The position numbers and the translations under genes are program-made. The notes beneath the pieces were generated by a model, which did no database searches, was not told where the DNA came from, and saw only the letters and a program-made list of their open reading frames with translations. This document shows, in pieces, positions 34,764 to 48,103 of a stretch of DNA of 64,000 nucleotides (positions within the stretch are counted from its first letter, which is position 1; every line of letters begins with the position of its first letter). The stretch is taken from positions 16,470,009-16,534,008 of the forward strand of contig CM063247.1 in NCBI GenBank assembly GCA_032158295.1, in the 5' to 3' direction. This DNA is from Pycnopodia helianthoides. Its lineage: Eukaryota; Echinodermata; Asteroidea; Forcipulatida; Asteriidae.

Positions 34764-37700
34764 GGCCCTGTACACTATTGGTAAGATGGAAAAACACAAT
34801 GTTCACAAACTGACATATAACTTACATGATTTAAAGTAAGTAATGGTAGAAAGGGTTCCTTAAAATATTTCTGCCTAGTATGCTATCGTTTCTGAGAAAT
34901 GAGTAAAACAATAGTTTTTATCACGCGTGATAAAAACCTGATGTTAAAAAATCAGAAAACACATAAGGTCTCTTTTCACTATTTTCTCGTGACCTCGATG
35001 ACCAATTGAGCTCAAACTTTCACAGGTTTGTTTGTTCATGCATATGTTGAACCACACAAAATGTGAACACTGATTTTGAGCTGTTACCAAAAGTGTACAA
35101 TACCCAAGGAGGTAGAAGCGGTTTCCACAAAACCGCGCTGCGAAAATAGCCTTGTCGATGGAGATGTGCTCCTGAAACACAAAAATTTGCCGGTTCGGAG
35201 CGTTACGACCATCCTGTGCAATACGTTGACACAATCTCAAAAATGACAAAAATCACCCTTGTCTTTCCTATAGATAACATAAAACTTTAAATACGCAACA
35301 TCTCTCTCGCCGGTGAAATGGCTTAGTGCGGCGTCCATCGTTGTAAAATTAGGTCATTAAGCCTACACTAAATCTGGTCGTATTTATAAAGGGGATGACC
35401 CCCGTGTTTGAGTGATTTAAGATAATGTCACCGGACCCATTGAACCTTTAGTGGGGTCATTGTTAACGGGTGATGAGTTTGTTTACAGTCCTGTCACCCG
35501 CTCGTCAAGTTGAGAAAATTCCACTCCACGTAATCACACCTTTTGTGAAGTGCGAACACCGGACCTATTGAGCCTTTGGTGGGGTCGTTGTTAACAAGTG
35601 ATGCGTTTGTTTAGAGTCCTGTCACCCGCTCGTCAAGTTGAGAAAATTCCACTCCACCTAATCCCACGTAATTCCAAGTGCGAACACCGGACCCATGGAC
35701 CCGCAACCAATCCAAGCTGAAGTATGGGCTTCCAACAAAACCCACTAAAATCAAAGTACCCCTGAATGAAGAACCGGAGGAAGAGGATTATGACTACCCT
35801 GACCTTTCGCTGAGGCTTCTCATCTCCCCACTACTCCTGTAAGGAGAAGCAACCGTCGAAAGATTAGCAGACCCACCCTTTCTAAGTCAAAATGGACTCC
35901 ATAATTAGGACACGCACTCCCGCAAGACAATCATTTTGAGAGTAGCCACCATCATTGAGCATTGTCCTCCAAAGTCGGATTGTGGATTTAAAAACATTTT
36001 AAAGAAAGTCCAATGTGTATATTTCTGCTGTAACAGTTAATTGATTATCGAAAGTTCCGAAATTACCGATGGAAGTGGAGGAGGCATATGCAATGAGACT
36101 GTATTATCGATCCCAAGCACCCGCTGCTTTTGGTGGTATAGAACCATAATACATTTATAATTGCAGTTGTCGTTAACTACTAAATTAACTATTCCTTGAA
36201 CTTATTTGTTTGTAACTTGACCCGTTGCGCGTCGTAAACACGTCTTTGTGTAAATAAAAATTACGGTGTAAATAAAATTTTGATTTGATAGGTGTGGCTC
36301 CTAAAGGAGTTTTGTATCAATCATTTCTAATTGAAGTTGTCTTTGACTGTTAAATGTTCCTTGACTTTATTAGTTTGTCACTTGATCCGTTGCGTGGTGG
36401 TTCCTTCCGTCACTTCATTTTGACTTTATACATGACAGGTCACCTATCGTTCCTACCCAAAGTATTCTCATCAATAAAGGCTTCGGAAACTTTTTCTAAC
36501 CCATTATGCCCACTCGTTGACTCACACCGTATCCCTACAATCACATGTCCCTTTAAATATTGTTTGAAGCTTTGAATGGTGTGGACAAATATGCCCGTGG
36601 ACACATGCCCGTTGGAACGCAGCTGCGTTCCTTTCGGATCATTCTTTCGAGACCGTTCTAATGGGAACGATACTGGAACATCCAAGTGGGCACATTCGCA
36701 CCTGGTAGGCTTGCTGCCTGTGTGCCAGGTGCGGCCTTTGTTTATGTTATCATGAAATGTTTTGAAAAATCGATTTCCTGCTAGACGCTTTGGGCCATGC
36801 CTCTCGTAGTAAAACAAAAGTAGTTTCAGATTTAGTCTGTAGTCGTATTCATTGATTATTATTTAGTTAAACATGTTGTTTATCATTTACATGTAGAAAT
36901 ACAGGGTCCCGGTTTCGTAATACGATCGTCATGGATTAGATGCAGCCGTCGATCGTTCTGTTATGATAAAATTAACGCAATCTGTGATTCCGGAAATAAC
37001 ATTACTTACAGATGCAAGGTCCGAATTTTGTTGATATGACTCTTAATTGAGATTTAGATTTTAAACAGCTAATTTTAAAGGCTCTAGAGTTTTCAGTAAA
37101 GGTAAAATTGTGCGTGTTTTTATTGTTTTAAACGGCATTATCCTTCAAGATTTACTCAGAGAAAAAGTGAAAAGTATATATCTATTCGATTGAAACTCCG
37201 TATTATTTATATATTGACAGTCGCAAACTGACCAAATTCTGAATTGGGTGAGAATGTGCCATCCGTTCAACAAGGAATGCTTGATTTTCTCTCATATGGG
37301 AACTTGCGGGAACAGCATCGGCGGCGGAACGTCCAAATGGGATGATGCCTGCGATCCACTGGGAACAGTGAGTTTGCCAAAGTGGAACGTTCCAAGCGAT
37401 CCAACTTTTAACTACGCTCCCTAATTAATTTGAAGCCGAGGTTTGTGTTGAAACATTCTGCAAAATACGATCAGAGCGTACTGATCGTAACGTACATGTT
37501 GTTCCACAACTGGTTCTTTTCAAAACCATCGCAGCTCAATGGGTGATCACAATGGTGTCACCGCAAACCCGATTGTCAAGATGTTTTCTCCAGTTAGGAC
37601 CTATGCCACGGATTGGTAAAGCTAAACAAAAATATTAATCAACATGTTTTCACGTGAAAGCCTACTTTTTATGAACCTCAAGTAATAAACCACAAAGGAA

Positions 37701-37800
37701 ACCGACTAGAGAAATTAAAAAAGAAATTATTTTGGACTTAAATTCAAATTTGTTTAAAAGCATAACATAATATTGGAAATAAAAAGTCACATCCACTTAA
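34764..37800 (+). repeat. 3.03-kb tandem duplication, copy 2
   Basis: Differs from copy 1 at only scattered single bases and small indels outside the MITE. Its leading MITE (34763-35104) is a chimera: the left part matches the third MITE (37801), the right part matches the first (31731). Confidence 0.9.
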
Positions 37801-38134
37801 AGGCCCTGTACACTATTGGTAAGATGGAAAAACACAATGTTCACAAACTGACATATAACTTACATGATTTAAAGTAAGTAATGGTAGAAAGGGTTCCTTA
37901 AAATATTTCTGCCTAAAATGCTATCGTTTCTGAGAAACGAGTAAAACAATAGCAATTATCGCGCGCGATAATTTGAAAAAACAGAAAACACATAAGATCT
38001 CTTTTCACTATTTTCTCGTGACCTCGATGACCAATTGAGCTCAAACTTTCACAGGTTTGTTTGTTCATGCATATGTTTAATCACACAAAACGTGGACACT
38101 GATTTTGAGCTGTTTCCAAAAGTGTACAATACCT
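37801..38134. mobile_element. TTAA-flanked MITE, AGGCCCTGTACACT family, third copy
   Basis: 334 bp, TTAA at 37797-37800 and 38135-38138. The paralogous segment at 50486-50489 has TCAA and no insertion, giving the empty site. Confidence 0.85.
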
Positions 38135-38287
38135 TTAAGGCTGTCCCTCTGAGACTGCCACTTCCCAGGTTGTATCGTAAACTTGGGTGTGATCCCTGGC
38201 TATACGGCAGTTACAGGTTGAATGGCTTCTAACTGGCACCCCCGAGCAAAGCTATTAACAAAATAAGGAGACTAGCTGCCAACCTTA

Positions 38288-38345
38288 GGGCTAGATAGCT
38301 CAGTTGGTAGAGTGCCGGCACATTAATTCGGTTGGTTCAAGTACC
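38288..38345 (+). mobile_element. tRNA-like SINE head
   Basis: GATAGCTCAGTTGGTAGAG (A region) and GGTTCAAGTACC (B box). Related heads at 50631 and 60653. No acceptor stem closes, so not a tRNA gene. Confidence 0.6.
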
Positions 38346-38687
38346 AACGACCTTGATGAGTATTATCACTTACCCCTATCCCGGAGAACAAGATGACTGA
38401 CTGAGCCGAAATAAAAAAGTGCATGGATGACAAGTTTTTAAATGCATTGATGGCCAATTACGGTTTTATAATTGTTTTTCTTCAAAGGTTGATTTCTTGG
38501 ATGCGACTTTGAAAACCAGAGAATTGGAGTGAAAAACATTCAGTGTGTGAATTCTTTTCAATAGAAATTTCAAGTTCACGCAAAAACATAAATAGATAAT
38601 ATTGATTTTTTTCAGATGTAGGCCTAATCATTAACATATCAAAACACTTCGTGGTACAGCTGCACATTTACAAATACTTTAAGTTAA

Positions 38688-39071
38688 AGGAACATTACAG
38701 AATTGGTAAGACAAAAACTTGTGAAATATACTTTTTGATCACAGATTTACATAAAACTTACACGGTCTAATGATGATGATAGTACAAAACATCCCTTGAA
38801 ATAATTCTGTCTAAGATGCCGTTTGATGAGAAATGAATAAACTAATTTTCCGATTGGAGTTTATCGCTCAGTGAGCGTTTTATTCATTTGTTGAATCTTT
38901 ATGATTTCATGCAAATGTGTAATCGGTTTTTCATTATTTTCTCGTGACCCAGATGGCCGATCGATTTCAAACTTCTACAGGTTTGTCAGTTCATGTATAT
39001 GGTGGATTCCATAAAGTACTTACAATGCCAGCAACTGTTTTGTTAGCAAAAACCAATTCTGTAATGTTCCT
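38688..39071. mobile_element. TTAA-flanked MITE, AGGAACATTACAG family, second copy
   Basis: 384 bp, TTAA at 38684-38687 and 39072-39075. The paralogous position 51006-51009 carries one TTAA and no element. Confidence 0.85.
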
Positions 39072-39075
39072 TTAA

Positions 39076-40286
39076 GGTGATTCAAACAATATGCATTTGA
39101 AGCAATAGCTTTGGCAAATTAACAAATGAAAATTACCCAGTCAGTTTCCCTTGTAGGTTCATTACTTGACAAATGAAAATACAGTAAAAGTTTTGTAAAA
39201 GTGTTTTCTCAACAAGTATATAGACACTGTATTCAGCTGAAACATTTACGTGTGATTTTTATTGTATCTTTATTGATAATTTTGCCTCTAAATAAGCATT
39301 GCATTGATGACCCTGCCCTTACTGTTTACTGCAATGACTACAAAGCAAAGTACAATTCAACACTAATTCCTTACTCTGTGTAACTACCTTCTTCACTGCA
39401 CGAGAAAGCCATTAATACTACTACTACCCGTACTAATAACAGCAACAATTATTATTAATATTACTAAAAATAATAACAATGATACACTTTGTGAAACAAT
39501 AATGAAGACGTCACATTGGACTCTAATTCATTCATAATTTATATTTAAAGCGTTTTCTACAACGTCACACTATTGAGGAAGGTATTAATATAATTGTTAC
39601 GAAACTATAGAAACAAACCTACATTAAATGTAGATTCGTTACTTTACATTCATATACATTATGAATCTGTCAAACAAATGTTCATTTGGAAAAGACCTTT
39701 GTAAACTAAAAATTGTCATACATAAAAAATACAGTCGTATTTTTTTATTTGTATATTCTCGAATGAGTGCAAATTTAAAGCAATTGTATTTTTAGCCTAC
39801 AAGAATGACATCAATTACATTTTTAGCAGTCCCATTATTATTATTTTTTTTACGAAAGTCACTTTAAAAAATATATAATTAAAAGGACAAAATGTTGAAA
39901 GTGTAGAGCTGGTATTGTATTACCTTGCCCCAAATTAGAATGTGCAAGTCTTGTGTGAAGTTGAACACTGGGACCCGTTGGAGAGCGTGATTTTGTTTCC
40001 TTCAAATTTTAAAGCAACAGGTCCTCAGAAATGTCTGAATACGCGGGAGACTAGCAAGGTGTATATACTGGTCATCCAAATCTTGTCGAGACAAATGAAT
40101 AAATTATCCATATAGGACTCCTATTTTAAATTTTGGAGCGTCGCGGCAGTATATATGGCAAAATAAAGGATGACAAGTGACTCGTGTTACACCAAACAAA
40201 GTTATGACAAGGATCTGTGTGCGCGGTATAAAACACAAACATTATAGTCCAGTCTCATAACACCGCGGAGTCTCTACCGTCACACA

Positions 40287-40326
<40 letters not shown>

Positions 40327-40933
40327 GTCGCCAATACTTGCCTATAGTGGCAACTTTCAACCAAGTCATCGGTAACCAAGAACTCTCTGCCGATCTGATT
40401 TTACAACAAATCCAAAATGCTAAGTAATTTTGTTTTTATTTAGATATTTTCGATAAAACTTTCCTCTTCCTATCTTGGTAAAATGTTTGCATATTTTCGT
40501 TGACCGTATTTGTCAAAGTGAATAATAAATGATAATAATAATAATACCAAACATTATGAAGCGCATAAAACAAAAGGTCTTTATGCGATGTAAAAATTGA
40601 TAAATACTCCAACCAAAGGCAATGAAAAGAAGTAAGCGGTGTAAAAGAAAAACAATCAAAAGAGTAAACGGAAGCACAAATTACCGTACACAACGTAAAA
40701 TATAAAAAAACAGCGAGTACGAGGATGAAAAACAAAACAAAAAACAGTACAGGTCTATATACAACCAACAAACACCATAGTATAAAAAGTACCAGGATTT
40801 CATATCATTAACATTTTTACCTAATAAAAGATTGTCTTGTCTTTTAAAAGACTCTTGTCTGGATCCTGTTTCACTTGTAAACAAAGAAAATAATTTATGA
40901 CTTACGAACTTCACAATGAGTCACAAGACACGT
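39076..40933. other. AT-rich intergenic sequence
   Basis: About 39200-39440 resembles 58795-58925 (GACACT...ATAATTTTGCCT blocks). A (CT)n run lies at 40289-40322 and an AAT-type repeat start at 40525-40590. No gene was seen. Confidence 0.4.
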
Positions 40934-41603
40934 TTAGATACCCCTGTCAGTGTTCTGGAGTATCCAGCAATACAGCACCCACAGGGAATCACGCTTGGTG
41001 TAAAACACACTAAGTACAGATAAAAGGAGACAGACTGTGACAGTGTTGACCATGTGGTCGTAGGAGGGTTCGTGTCCGGTGATTCTGCGAAATATGACTG
41101 CCATGAACAGTGTTGCTGCGGTGAAGAAGGAGGCCATTTCGATGAGCCACAAGACAGGTTTTATGAACCAAGAAGAATATTTCTGGAGTATCAAGCAGAC
41201 CGTTCCGCTGATTAAGAACATTAGGACTTCGAACACATCGATAAGTATGGATGCCTTATCGATGACAATGTTCAATCTATCGAGGGATGGTCGAACCATA
41301 TTGACGACCTCCTGGTCATTGTTTTGTTGCCGCTTCAATGCGTTTTGAACTTCTGGGCTCAACTCCAGGACGATTCTGGTCGTCTGATAGGCTTCGGCGA
41401 CGGAAGTCAGCACCCTAGGTACATAGTTCTGGACGGTTTGCCAAATTCTTCCAATTATACCAGGCTGCGCGGTCTCGGCGACTGCATTAATGTTGAGTGT
41501 GAGTACCATGAACCCACCAACAACCTGTGAGAGTGCCATCGTGATGAAACACAAGGCGAGCAGCAGTCCGTGTGTCGTCATCACCGCAACACCCTTAAGT
41601 TGA
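40934..41603 (-). CDS. unrecognised four-pass membrane protein A
   Basis: Translation from the ATG at 41581 (or from an upstream exon joined at an AG at 41604-41605, after a T-rich tract) gives about 215 residues. A hydrophobic segment near the start (LLLALCFITMALSQVVGGFM) is followed by about 100 polar helical residues (LELSPEVQNALKRQQNNDQE), then three hydrophobic segments (VFEVLMFLISGTVCLIL; PVLWLIEMASFFTAATLFMA; TVTVCLLLSVLSVFYT) and a short tail. The motif ITGHE precedes the last segment. A frameshifted paralogue lies at 48104-48827. I know no family with this signature; it may be lineage-specific. Confidence 0.6.
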
Positions 41604-42517
41604 CTGCAAAAAATGACGATGAAAATCAATACTATTAATAATCAAACCCTAAACTACAGTCACAACAATCAAGGACACCTCTTACTCAGTAATGACTAGT
41701 TTTTCTAGTTCTAAGATTCTATGTAACAGGATGTTCTCAATATTTGCTAATTGAACCCTCCATGGTTATGCTGATTCCACTTATTTGAAGTTTCCTGGTG
41801 ATCGGTATAAACTTTGAAGCCTAGCTATAATATCCATCTTAGCTTGTCTCACCGATATAAATAACTGAGTCGAAGCATCTAAAGACTTTTCTAAGACCCG
41901 TAACGTTAAAGGTCACATGTCCGGCTTGTGAGAAGATTCTTTCGTGTAGCGATAATATGAACGCCACCGACAGACAAACAAGCGATTATCCTATTCGTGA
42001 CACTGTGTTTTTCCATTCCCAACAATATGAAGATGCACCTAAGAAATCATAACCGTTCTAAAAAATAAACGGACACGTTTTAACCGTTTGAATACCATTA
42101 TGATGAAGATCTTGATGGTGCTAGCTGAGAATAAAGGAAGGAAGAGAATAACGACGTCGTATAGAAGATAAATGCGAAGCGATTAAAGATGACGCCGAAC
42201 ATGAAGACGACAGTGTTGAACCAACAGATGATGGTGATTGTGTTACTGATGAGGAGGAGGGGAGGGGGAGTAGGAGGGGAGGGGGAGAGGAGTGGAGGGG
42301 GAGTAGGGGGAGGGGTGTAGGAGGGGAGGGGGGAGTAGAGACAGGAGTAGGAGGCCTCCGAGGAATTCCTTGAATATGATAGTGATGAATCAACAGATGA
42401 TGTGATTATGAAAACGAGGAGGAGGAGGATTTGGAGGTATTCCATGAAGACGATAGTGATGAATCAACAGATATGAGGATGGTTATGTTCATGAGGACGA
42501 GCGGAGGAAGAGCGTGA
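41604..42517. other. upstream of protein A; purine-rich tract
   Basis: Any 5' exon of protein A should lie here. A G/A-rich strand-asymmetric tract spans 42247-42345. Open frames across it are low-complexity. Confidence 0.4.
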
Positions 42518-42790
42518 GGATAGTTTTCAATCTTTTGTTAGGTTTTGCAATCTCGCGTTAGGTTTTCAGCGCTAGGTTTTCAATCTTTTGTTAGGTTTCA
42601 ATCTCGTGTTAGGTAATCAATCTCGCGTTTAGTTTTGCAATCTCGTGTTAGGTTTTCAATCTCGAGTTAGGTTTTCAATGTCGCGCTAGGTTTTCAATCT
42701 CGCCTTAGGTTTGCTATCTTTCGTTAGAGTTTTCAATCTCGCGTTACGTTTTTCAATCTCACCTCGCCTTAATAAATCTCGCGTCAGGTT
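42518..42790. repeat. ~22-bp minisatellite, about 12 copies
   Basis: Degenerate units of TTAGGTTTTCAATCTCGCG. TTAGG within it recalls telomere repeats, but the unit is longer and irregular. Confidence 0.7.
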
Positions 42791-45700
42791 TAAAATTCAT
42801 CGCCACTGACCATCCGACCCGAGTTGGAGCTGTCAAACTTGGTTTTTATTCTCATAGTGGGGAGGAGATGCACTTAATTTATTAGCGATTTAATTGATAA
42901 TATCCTTTTTGCTTTCTAAAGAATTAAAGTGTACTGTCAGCCAGTGATCCAGTGATATCCCTTTATGTCCTGTAGTGTATATGTACTTGTTTGCTCTACT
43001 ATCATTTTAGACAAGTGATTCCCACCATGTGCTCGAGTGTCTGTTCAACCATTGTGGTTGACCTCAATGTATAATATTGTATCAATTTGGGTATTTTAGA
43101 TCGGTTTTGGATCGGCTTACATGATTTTTGAGCTGACTTGGAATAAGTTTTTCATGGACATTGTTTAATAGACACTGTTTATATTATTATAGAGCGGTTC
43201 TAAGATGCTCTGAAATATTAAGTTTTTTATAACAGATGGATTCATAAACAGAAAATAAATACTATGAGTGTCTCACCTCACAAAAAACAGGGTAAAAATG
43301 TACTATTTTCCTAAACACTCCCAGCCAAAAATCTGAAAACGCGAGGCCAAACAAGCCACGTGACAAAGGACTCGTGACGTCATCGGTGGCTAAAGTTGAT
43401 TTTGACTTGCCAATCTACAATCAACACGGCCGCGATTGTGACTTTTTAAAAGGACGATCTAACATGCACATAATAAACAAGCTGATTTTGAAAGGATTTG
43501 TGATTTTGGGGCTATCACCGCGACAAACATTTAACGACCTGTCCACAAGTCTACAAGTACATACACACGGCGATGCACTGCATTGGGCTAAGCCTGTTTC
43601 GGTTACACGGTTACCCGACAGATATTTCGGTTACATGTTTGCAACGTTACGGTTCTGATAACCGTCGAAAAATTCACCCGAAGGTGCTGCGAAACGCATA
43701 CCACATTGCAATCACGGTGTACACAGTGCACAATTCATGCGACACACAAAGCGGGCACAGAGTTTCCAATTTACTAGACTTGATTTCAAGTCTGAGATCA
43801 CGGTTATTTCTCTGATGAATCAGCCACGCAAAACGCCACCACAGATTAGCTATCAAACGCCCTAACTCGCAATCTCAGACTTGACCCTCTTGTGTGTACG
43901 GGATATTCATTATTCACAACTTAAATTTACATAACAACACTGATACCAGAGAGATGACCAATCAGGAGGCCACAAAACCAATATAGGCCGCGTCTATTGC
44001 AAGTAGGTTACAATCACATCAGCATTCTCTACAAAATCTCATTGGCCTCAACTTGGTTTAAATTTTTTATAGTGCTTGGTACGTATGATATTAATAATTT
44101 ATAGCTAAAAATTAATAGTACAAGATCTTAAACTGTTGAAAAAATAAACATAATATAGTACCTGATTCCTACTAGACGAAAAACTGTTAACCTATGGTTT
44201 GAATGAAATCGTCCAGTAATTTTTCTCTAACGTTTTTATTTATTTTGAATTTAGAAAAAAAGAAACGATTTGTGTTTTTTAAATTTTTATTCTGAACTCA
44301 ATTTGAATCACTGAGCAGAGGCAGTTCAGTTACAATGTGCATCAATGTTGTATTTCTGTACTATATCCCGTGATATAAACGGTTGAATTTGAATATGCAT
44401 TTTATTGCAGCCTTCTGCGATTCTGACCAATAAGAGCGTTCCGTCCACTTTTGGACTAATTCGCCATAGGGTGTGTACAAACCGATGAACAAGATTCCCA
44501 AGTCTGTGATCGTAGGCTAATGACGGAGGTTAATCCACAAGAGGGCGCTATTTCAGGCAATAATGTATTGGCTATCGGGTAGACTAAAAGCCACGATCGC
44601 AGACTTGGAACCAAGTCTACCGATTTACGGGCTCATAGTCTTTGTTATCTCGGTGAAAGCATACAAAACCAGTTACAAAGCATTGACCAACGATTTGACG
44701 TGTATGCGCATGCTCGGGTGAAACGGTTATTCCCCCGAAATTGCAATAATCACCATCGCTGGTGCGTACACTTACACCAATTATTAATACAAAACACTGC
44801 CATTGCTGGTCCGCACGTACACGGTTTGCGGAGCACAGTTCCTTGGCTCTTCCCATCATGCCGCCAAACATTTATTAGGCCTATATGTTATCTGTGCAAA
44901 GTTTCACTTTGCGAACAGAACTGTGTAAATGTATAAATCTTTACAAAAATTGAATCATCCAAAGGTATCATTCGAATTTATCCGAGAAGGATGACGTCAC
45001 GGGGCTTTTCGCGAAACTCAACGAAAAGCAACGTCGAGTTGTGGTCAAAACGAATTTTGTTTTGTATATACATGTATAAAACACTTTTACATGATGTCAA
45101 CTATAATGTTTGTATTCATTGAGCACTAATTGTAAATAAATTGTTCTCGTTCAAGTACTTTTTTTAAAGATTAATGGTTGAGCCGTTCACTGAAACAACA
45201 TATATCATACTATTAAGGGCCAATTCACAGTTACGTCATGGAGCTATAGCTCCATGGTTACATATAGTAATTTTGAAAGATTAATCGTTTGAGAGGAAGC
45301 TTTGAGCTAGCCTAAATCTAGTATGCAATCAACTCATGAGGGTCTGAATTCGTTTCGTGGCTACCCCGAGTGTAAATCCCCGGTACCACGGGAAAGCTAA
45401 TCAAACGCAACCACAGCAAATCAACATTACATACAGTATATATGTACAAACTTCATGCACTTGTGAATGCAGCAGACGATCGAAAGTATGTAGCTGACAA
45501 ACTAGTCACATTATTTATCCAATGAAGACATTGGGCCTGTAAGACCAGTGTCTGTCTTTATCCTCACGGATAAAGACGGGGGACCAGGCTGCCCTTCGTT
45601 GCCAATGCTACGAGTAACAAATACCCAAGCAGGTAAGAAGTGATGTCGTTTCCATCGGTCAGGGCAGATCTTACAAGCCATACGGTCGCCATCAGAAACA

Positions 45701-45989
45701 GTGACAGAAGGATGTAAGTGAACAGCCACTTGTGACTGCACCCGATAGTGAAACTACGTAACCAACGAAATGGCGCCAACGTCAGTTCAACCGCAGTAAC
45801 CGGTAGATGTTACTTTCCAAACGCCAGGAGTCGATCGCTACTGTGAATAAGGATCCGAAGTAACCACAGCAGCATGAACACATTTTGACTTGACGTAGTC
45901 CTTCCAGCATTTAGAGTGCTTGACGCGAGTGGAATCCCTACGTGCGGCATGCATGTGTCATTCTCCGCACCACAAGCTGAGTGTAGTCA
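42791..45989. other. intergenic; two small inverted-repeat elements
   Basis: 43771-43893 and 44478-44625 are short elements whose ends carry a CAAGTCTGAGATC-type inverted motif. A hydrophobic minus-strand frame (about 45564-45779, WLFTYILLSLFLMATVWLV) might be a membrane exon but has no supported splice sites. Nothing else was recognised. Confidence 0.35.
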
Positions 45990-47945
45990 CTTTGCGGGAC
46001 TATGTGTGTGTATTATCAACACCTGTTTTGGGGTCGATTTGTAAAACGGCTTTTTAAACAATTTATCATTCAAACTAAGCCAATCGAAGACTAGCATTCC
46101 ACACACAAAGGTTACATAATATACTTTTGCTGTTTTTTCTGTACTTTTGTAAAGCTTGCTTATATTTTCCCCAGATTTGTTTATAATAAAACCACTTTCA
46201 CCAATGCGGCAGTTTTTACGTGTGTACCACACTGCCGTGCGTGTACATTACACCGAAATCAACGCCAGGGTTCGACTTTTAAAAACACTTTATAATTCAA
46301 AATAAGCTAATCAAAGACTAGCATTCCACACACAAAGGTTTCATGTATTATTGTTAAATTTGTCATATTTTGAGAACGCTTTCTTATATTTATTTCTGAT
46401 TTTTTAATATATTAAAGATCACGGGTGACGTTGCCGCAGTCTGTGCGTGTGTTAATAGTACACTCGTTCAATGCCGTGCGTCTATACTGTGAACGAAGAA
46501 ATCAACGACAAGGGTCGATTTGTAAAACTGGGCTTTTAACACATTATCATTCAAATTAATCCAATCAAAGACTGGAATTCAACACTCAAAGGTTTCATGT
46601 ACTTTTGCTGATTTTTCGATATGTTTATAAAGCTTGCTTAAAATTCTTTCAGATGTTTGAATATTAAAACCAATTTTCTTATTGCTGCAGTCTTAACGCG
46701 TGTAAGTACAGTGCCGTGCGTGTACATTACACCGAAATCAACGCCAGGGGTCGATTTGTAAAACGGCTTTTTTAACACTTTATTATTCAAACTAAGCCAA
46801 TCAAAGACAAGCATTCTACACATACTTGTTTAATATTCTTTTCCAGATTTTTTCATTTTTTTTTATTAGGCTTGCTTATTATCAGATTTTTGAATATTAA
46901 AACCACTTGCCTCGTTGCTGCAGTTTCTACGGGTTCTACCTCCATGGTACCACACTGCCGTTCGACCGAAATCAACGCCAGAGGTCGATTTGTAAAACGG
47001 TTATTTTAACACTTTATTATTCAAACTAAGCCAATCAAAGACTACCATTCCACAAACAAAGGCTTCATGTAGTTTTACAGATTTTTCCATATTTTTATGA
47101 AGCTTGCTTATATTTTTCACAGATTATTGAATATTAATACCACTTGACTCGTTGCTGCAATCTGTGCGTGTGTACCACACTGCCGTGCGTGTTGAGAAAA
47201 CCGTTATACAAATCGACCCCTGGCGTTGATTTCCTCGTATACTGTACGCACGGCAGTGTACACACACGCACATATATTGCAGCAAAGGGACAGGTGGTTT
47301 TAATATTCAAATATCAGAAATAATAAAAGTAAGCCTTATAAAAATATGATAAAATCAGAAATATTACATGAATCCTTTGTGTATATAATGCCAGTCTTTG
47401 ATTGGCTTAGTTTGAATGATAAAGTGTTGAGAAAGCCGTTTTACAAATCGACCCCTGGCGTTGATATCGGTGTAATGTACACGCACGCACGGCAGTTTGA
47501 TACACACGTAAAGACTGCAGTAATTGGGCAAGAGGTTTTGATTTTCAAAAATCTTAAATAAATATAACTAAGCTTTGTAAAAATATGATAAAATCAGAAA
47601 TACTACACGAATCCTTTGTGTATGGAATGCCAGTCTTTGATTGGCTTAATTTGAATGAGAACAAGTGGAGAAAACCGTTATACAAATCGACCCCTGGCGT
47701 TGATTTCTTCGTATACTGTACACACGGCAGTGTACACACACACGCGCACATTGAAGCAAATGAACTGGTGGTTTCAATATTCGAAAATCAGAAATAAATA
47801 TAAGTAAGCCTTATAAAAATATTGTAAAATCAGAAATATTACATGAATCCTTTGTTTATAGAAGGCCAGTCTTTAACTGGCTTAGTTTGAATGATAAAAA
47901 GTTGTGAAAACCGTAATACAAATCGACCCCTGGCGTTGAGTTCTT
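45990..47945. repeat. inverted tandem array, 5 + 4 copies of a ~237-bp unit
   Basis: The block TCGATTTGTAAAACGG recurs near 46028, 46275, 46517, 46752 and 46985. Beyond about 47190 its complement recurs near 47210, 47447, 47682 and 47923. So the array flips orientation at about 47190. Several units keep an open frame reading VFDWLSLNDKVL.KPFYKST on the strand that follows unit orientation. Confidence 0.85.
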
Positions 47946-48103
47946 CATGTGAGTGGGAGAGAAACTCAGGAAATGCAAAAAAGATCCGTTGGGTGTATTT
48001 CTCGGTATACCGTATTTCTCATCTGATTTGTATGTGTTACACAAGAAGTGCCAAAGAGAGCTCATGACTTTGAGTTTTAAAACATAAGAAAAATGTAATA
48101 ATC

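Noticed and set aside
38288..38345. Functional tRNA gene
   Set aside because: A and B boxes are present but the 5' and 3' ends do not pair as an acceptor stem, and related heads recur with similar bodies: SINE.
42098..42445. Proline-rich minus-strand protein
   Set aside because: Produced by a G/A-rich low-complexity tract.
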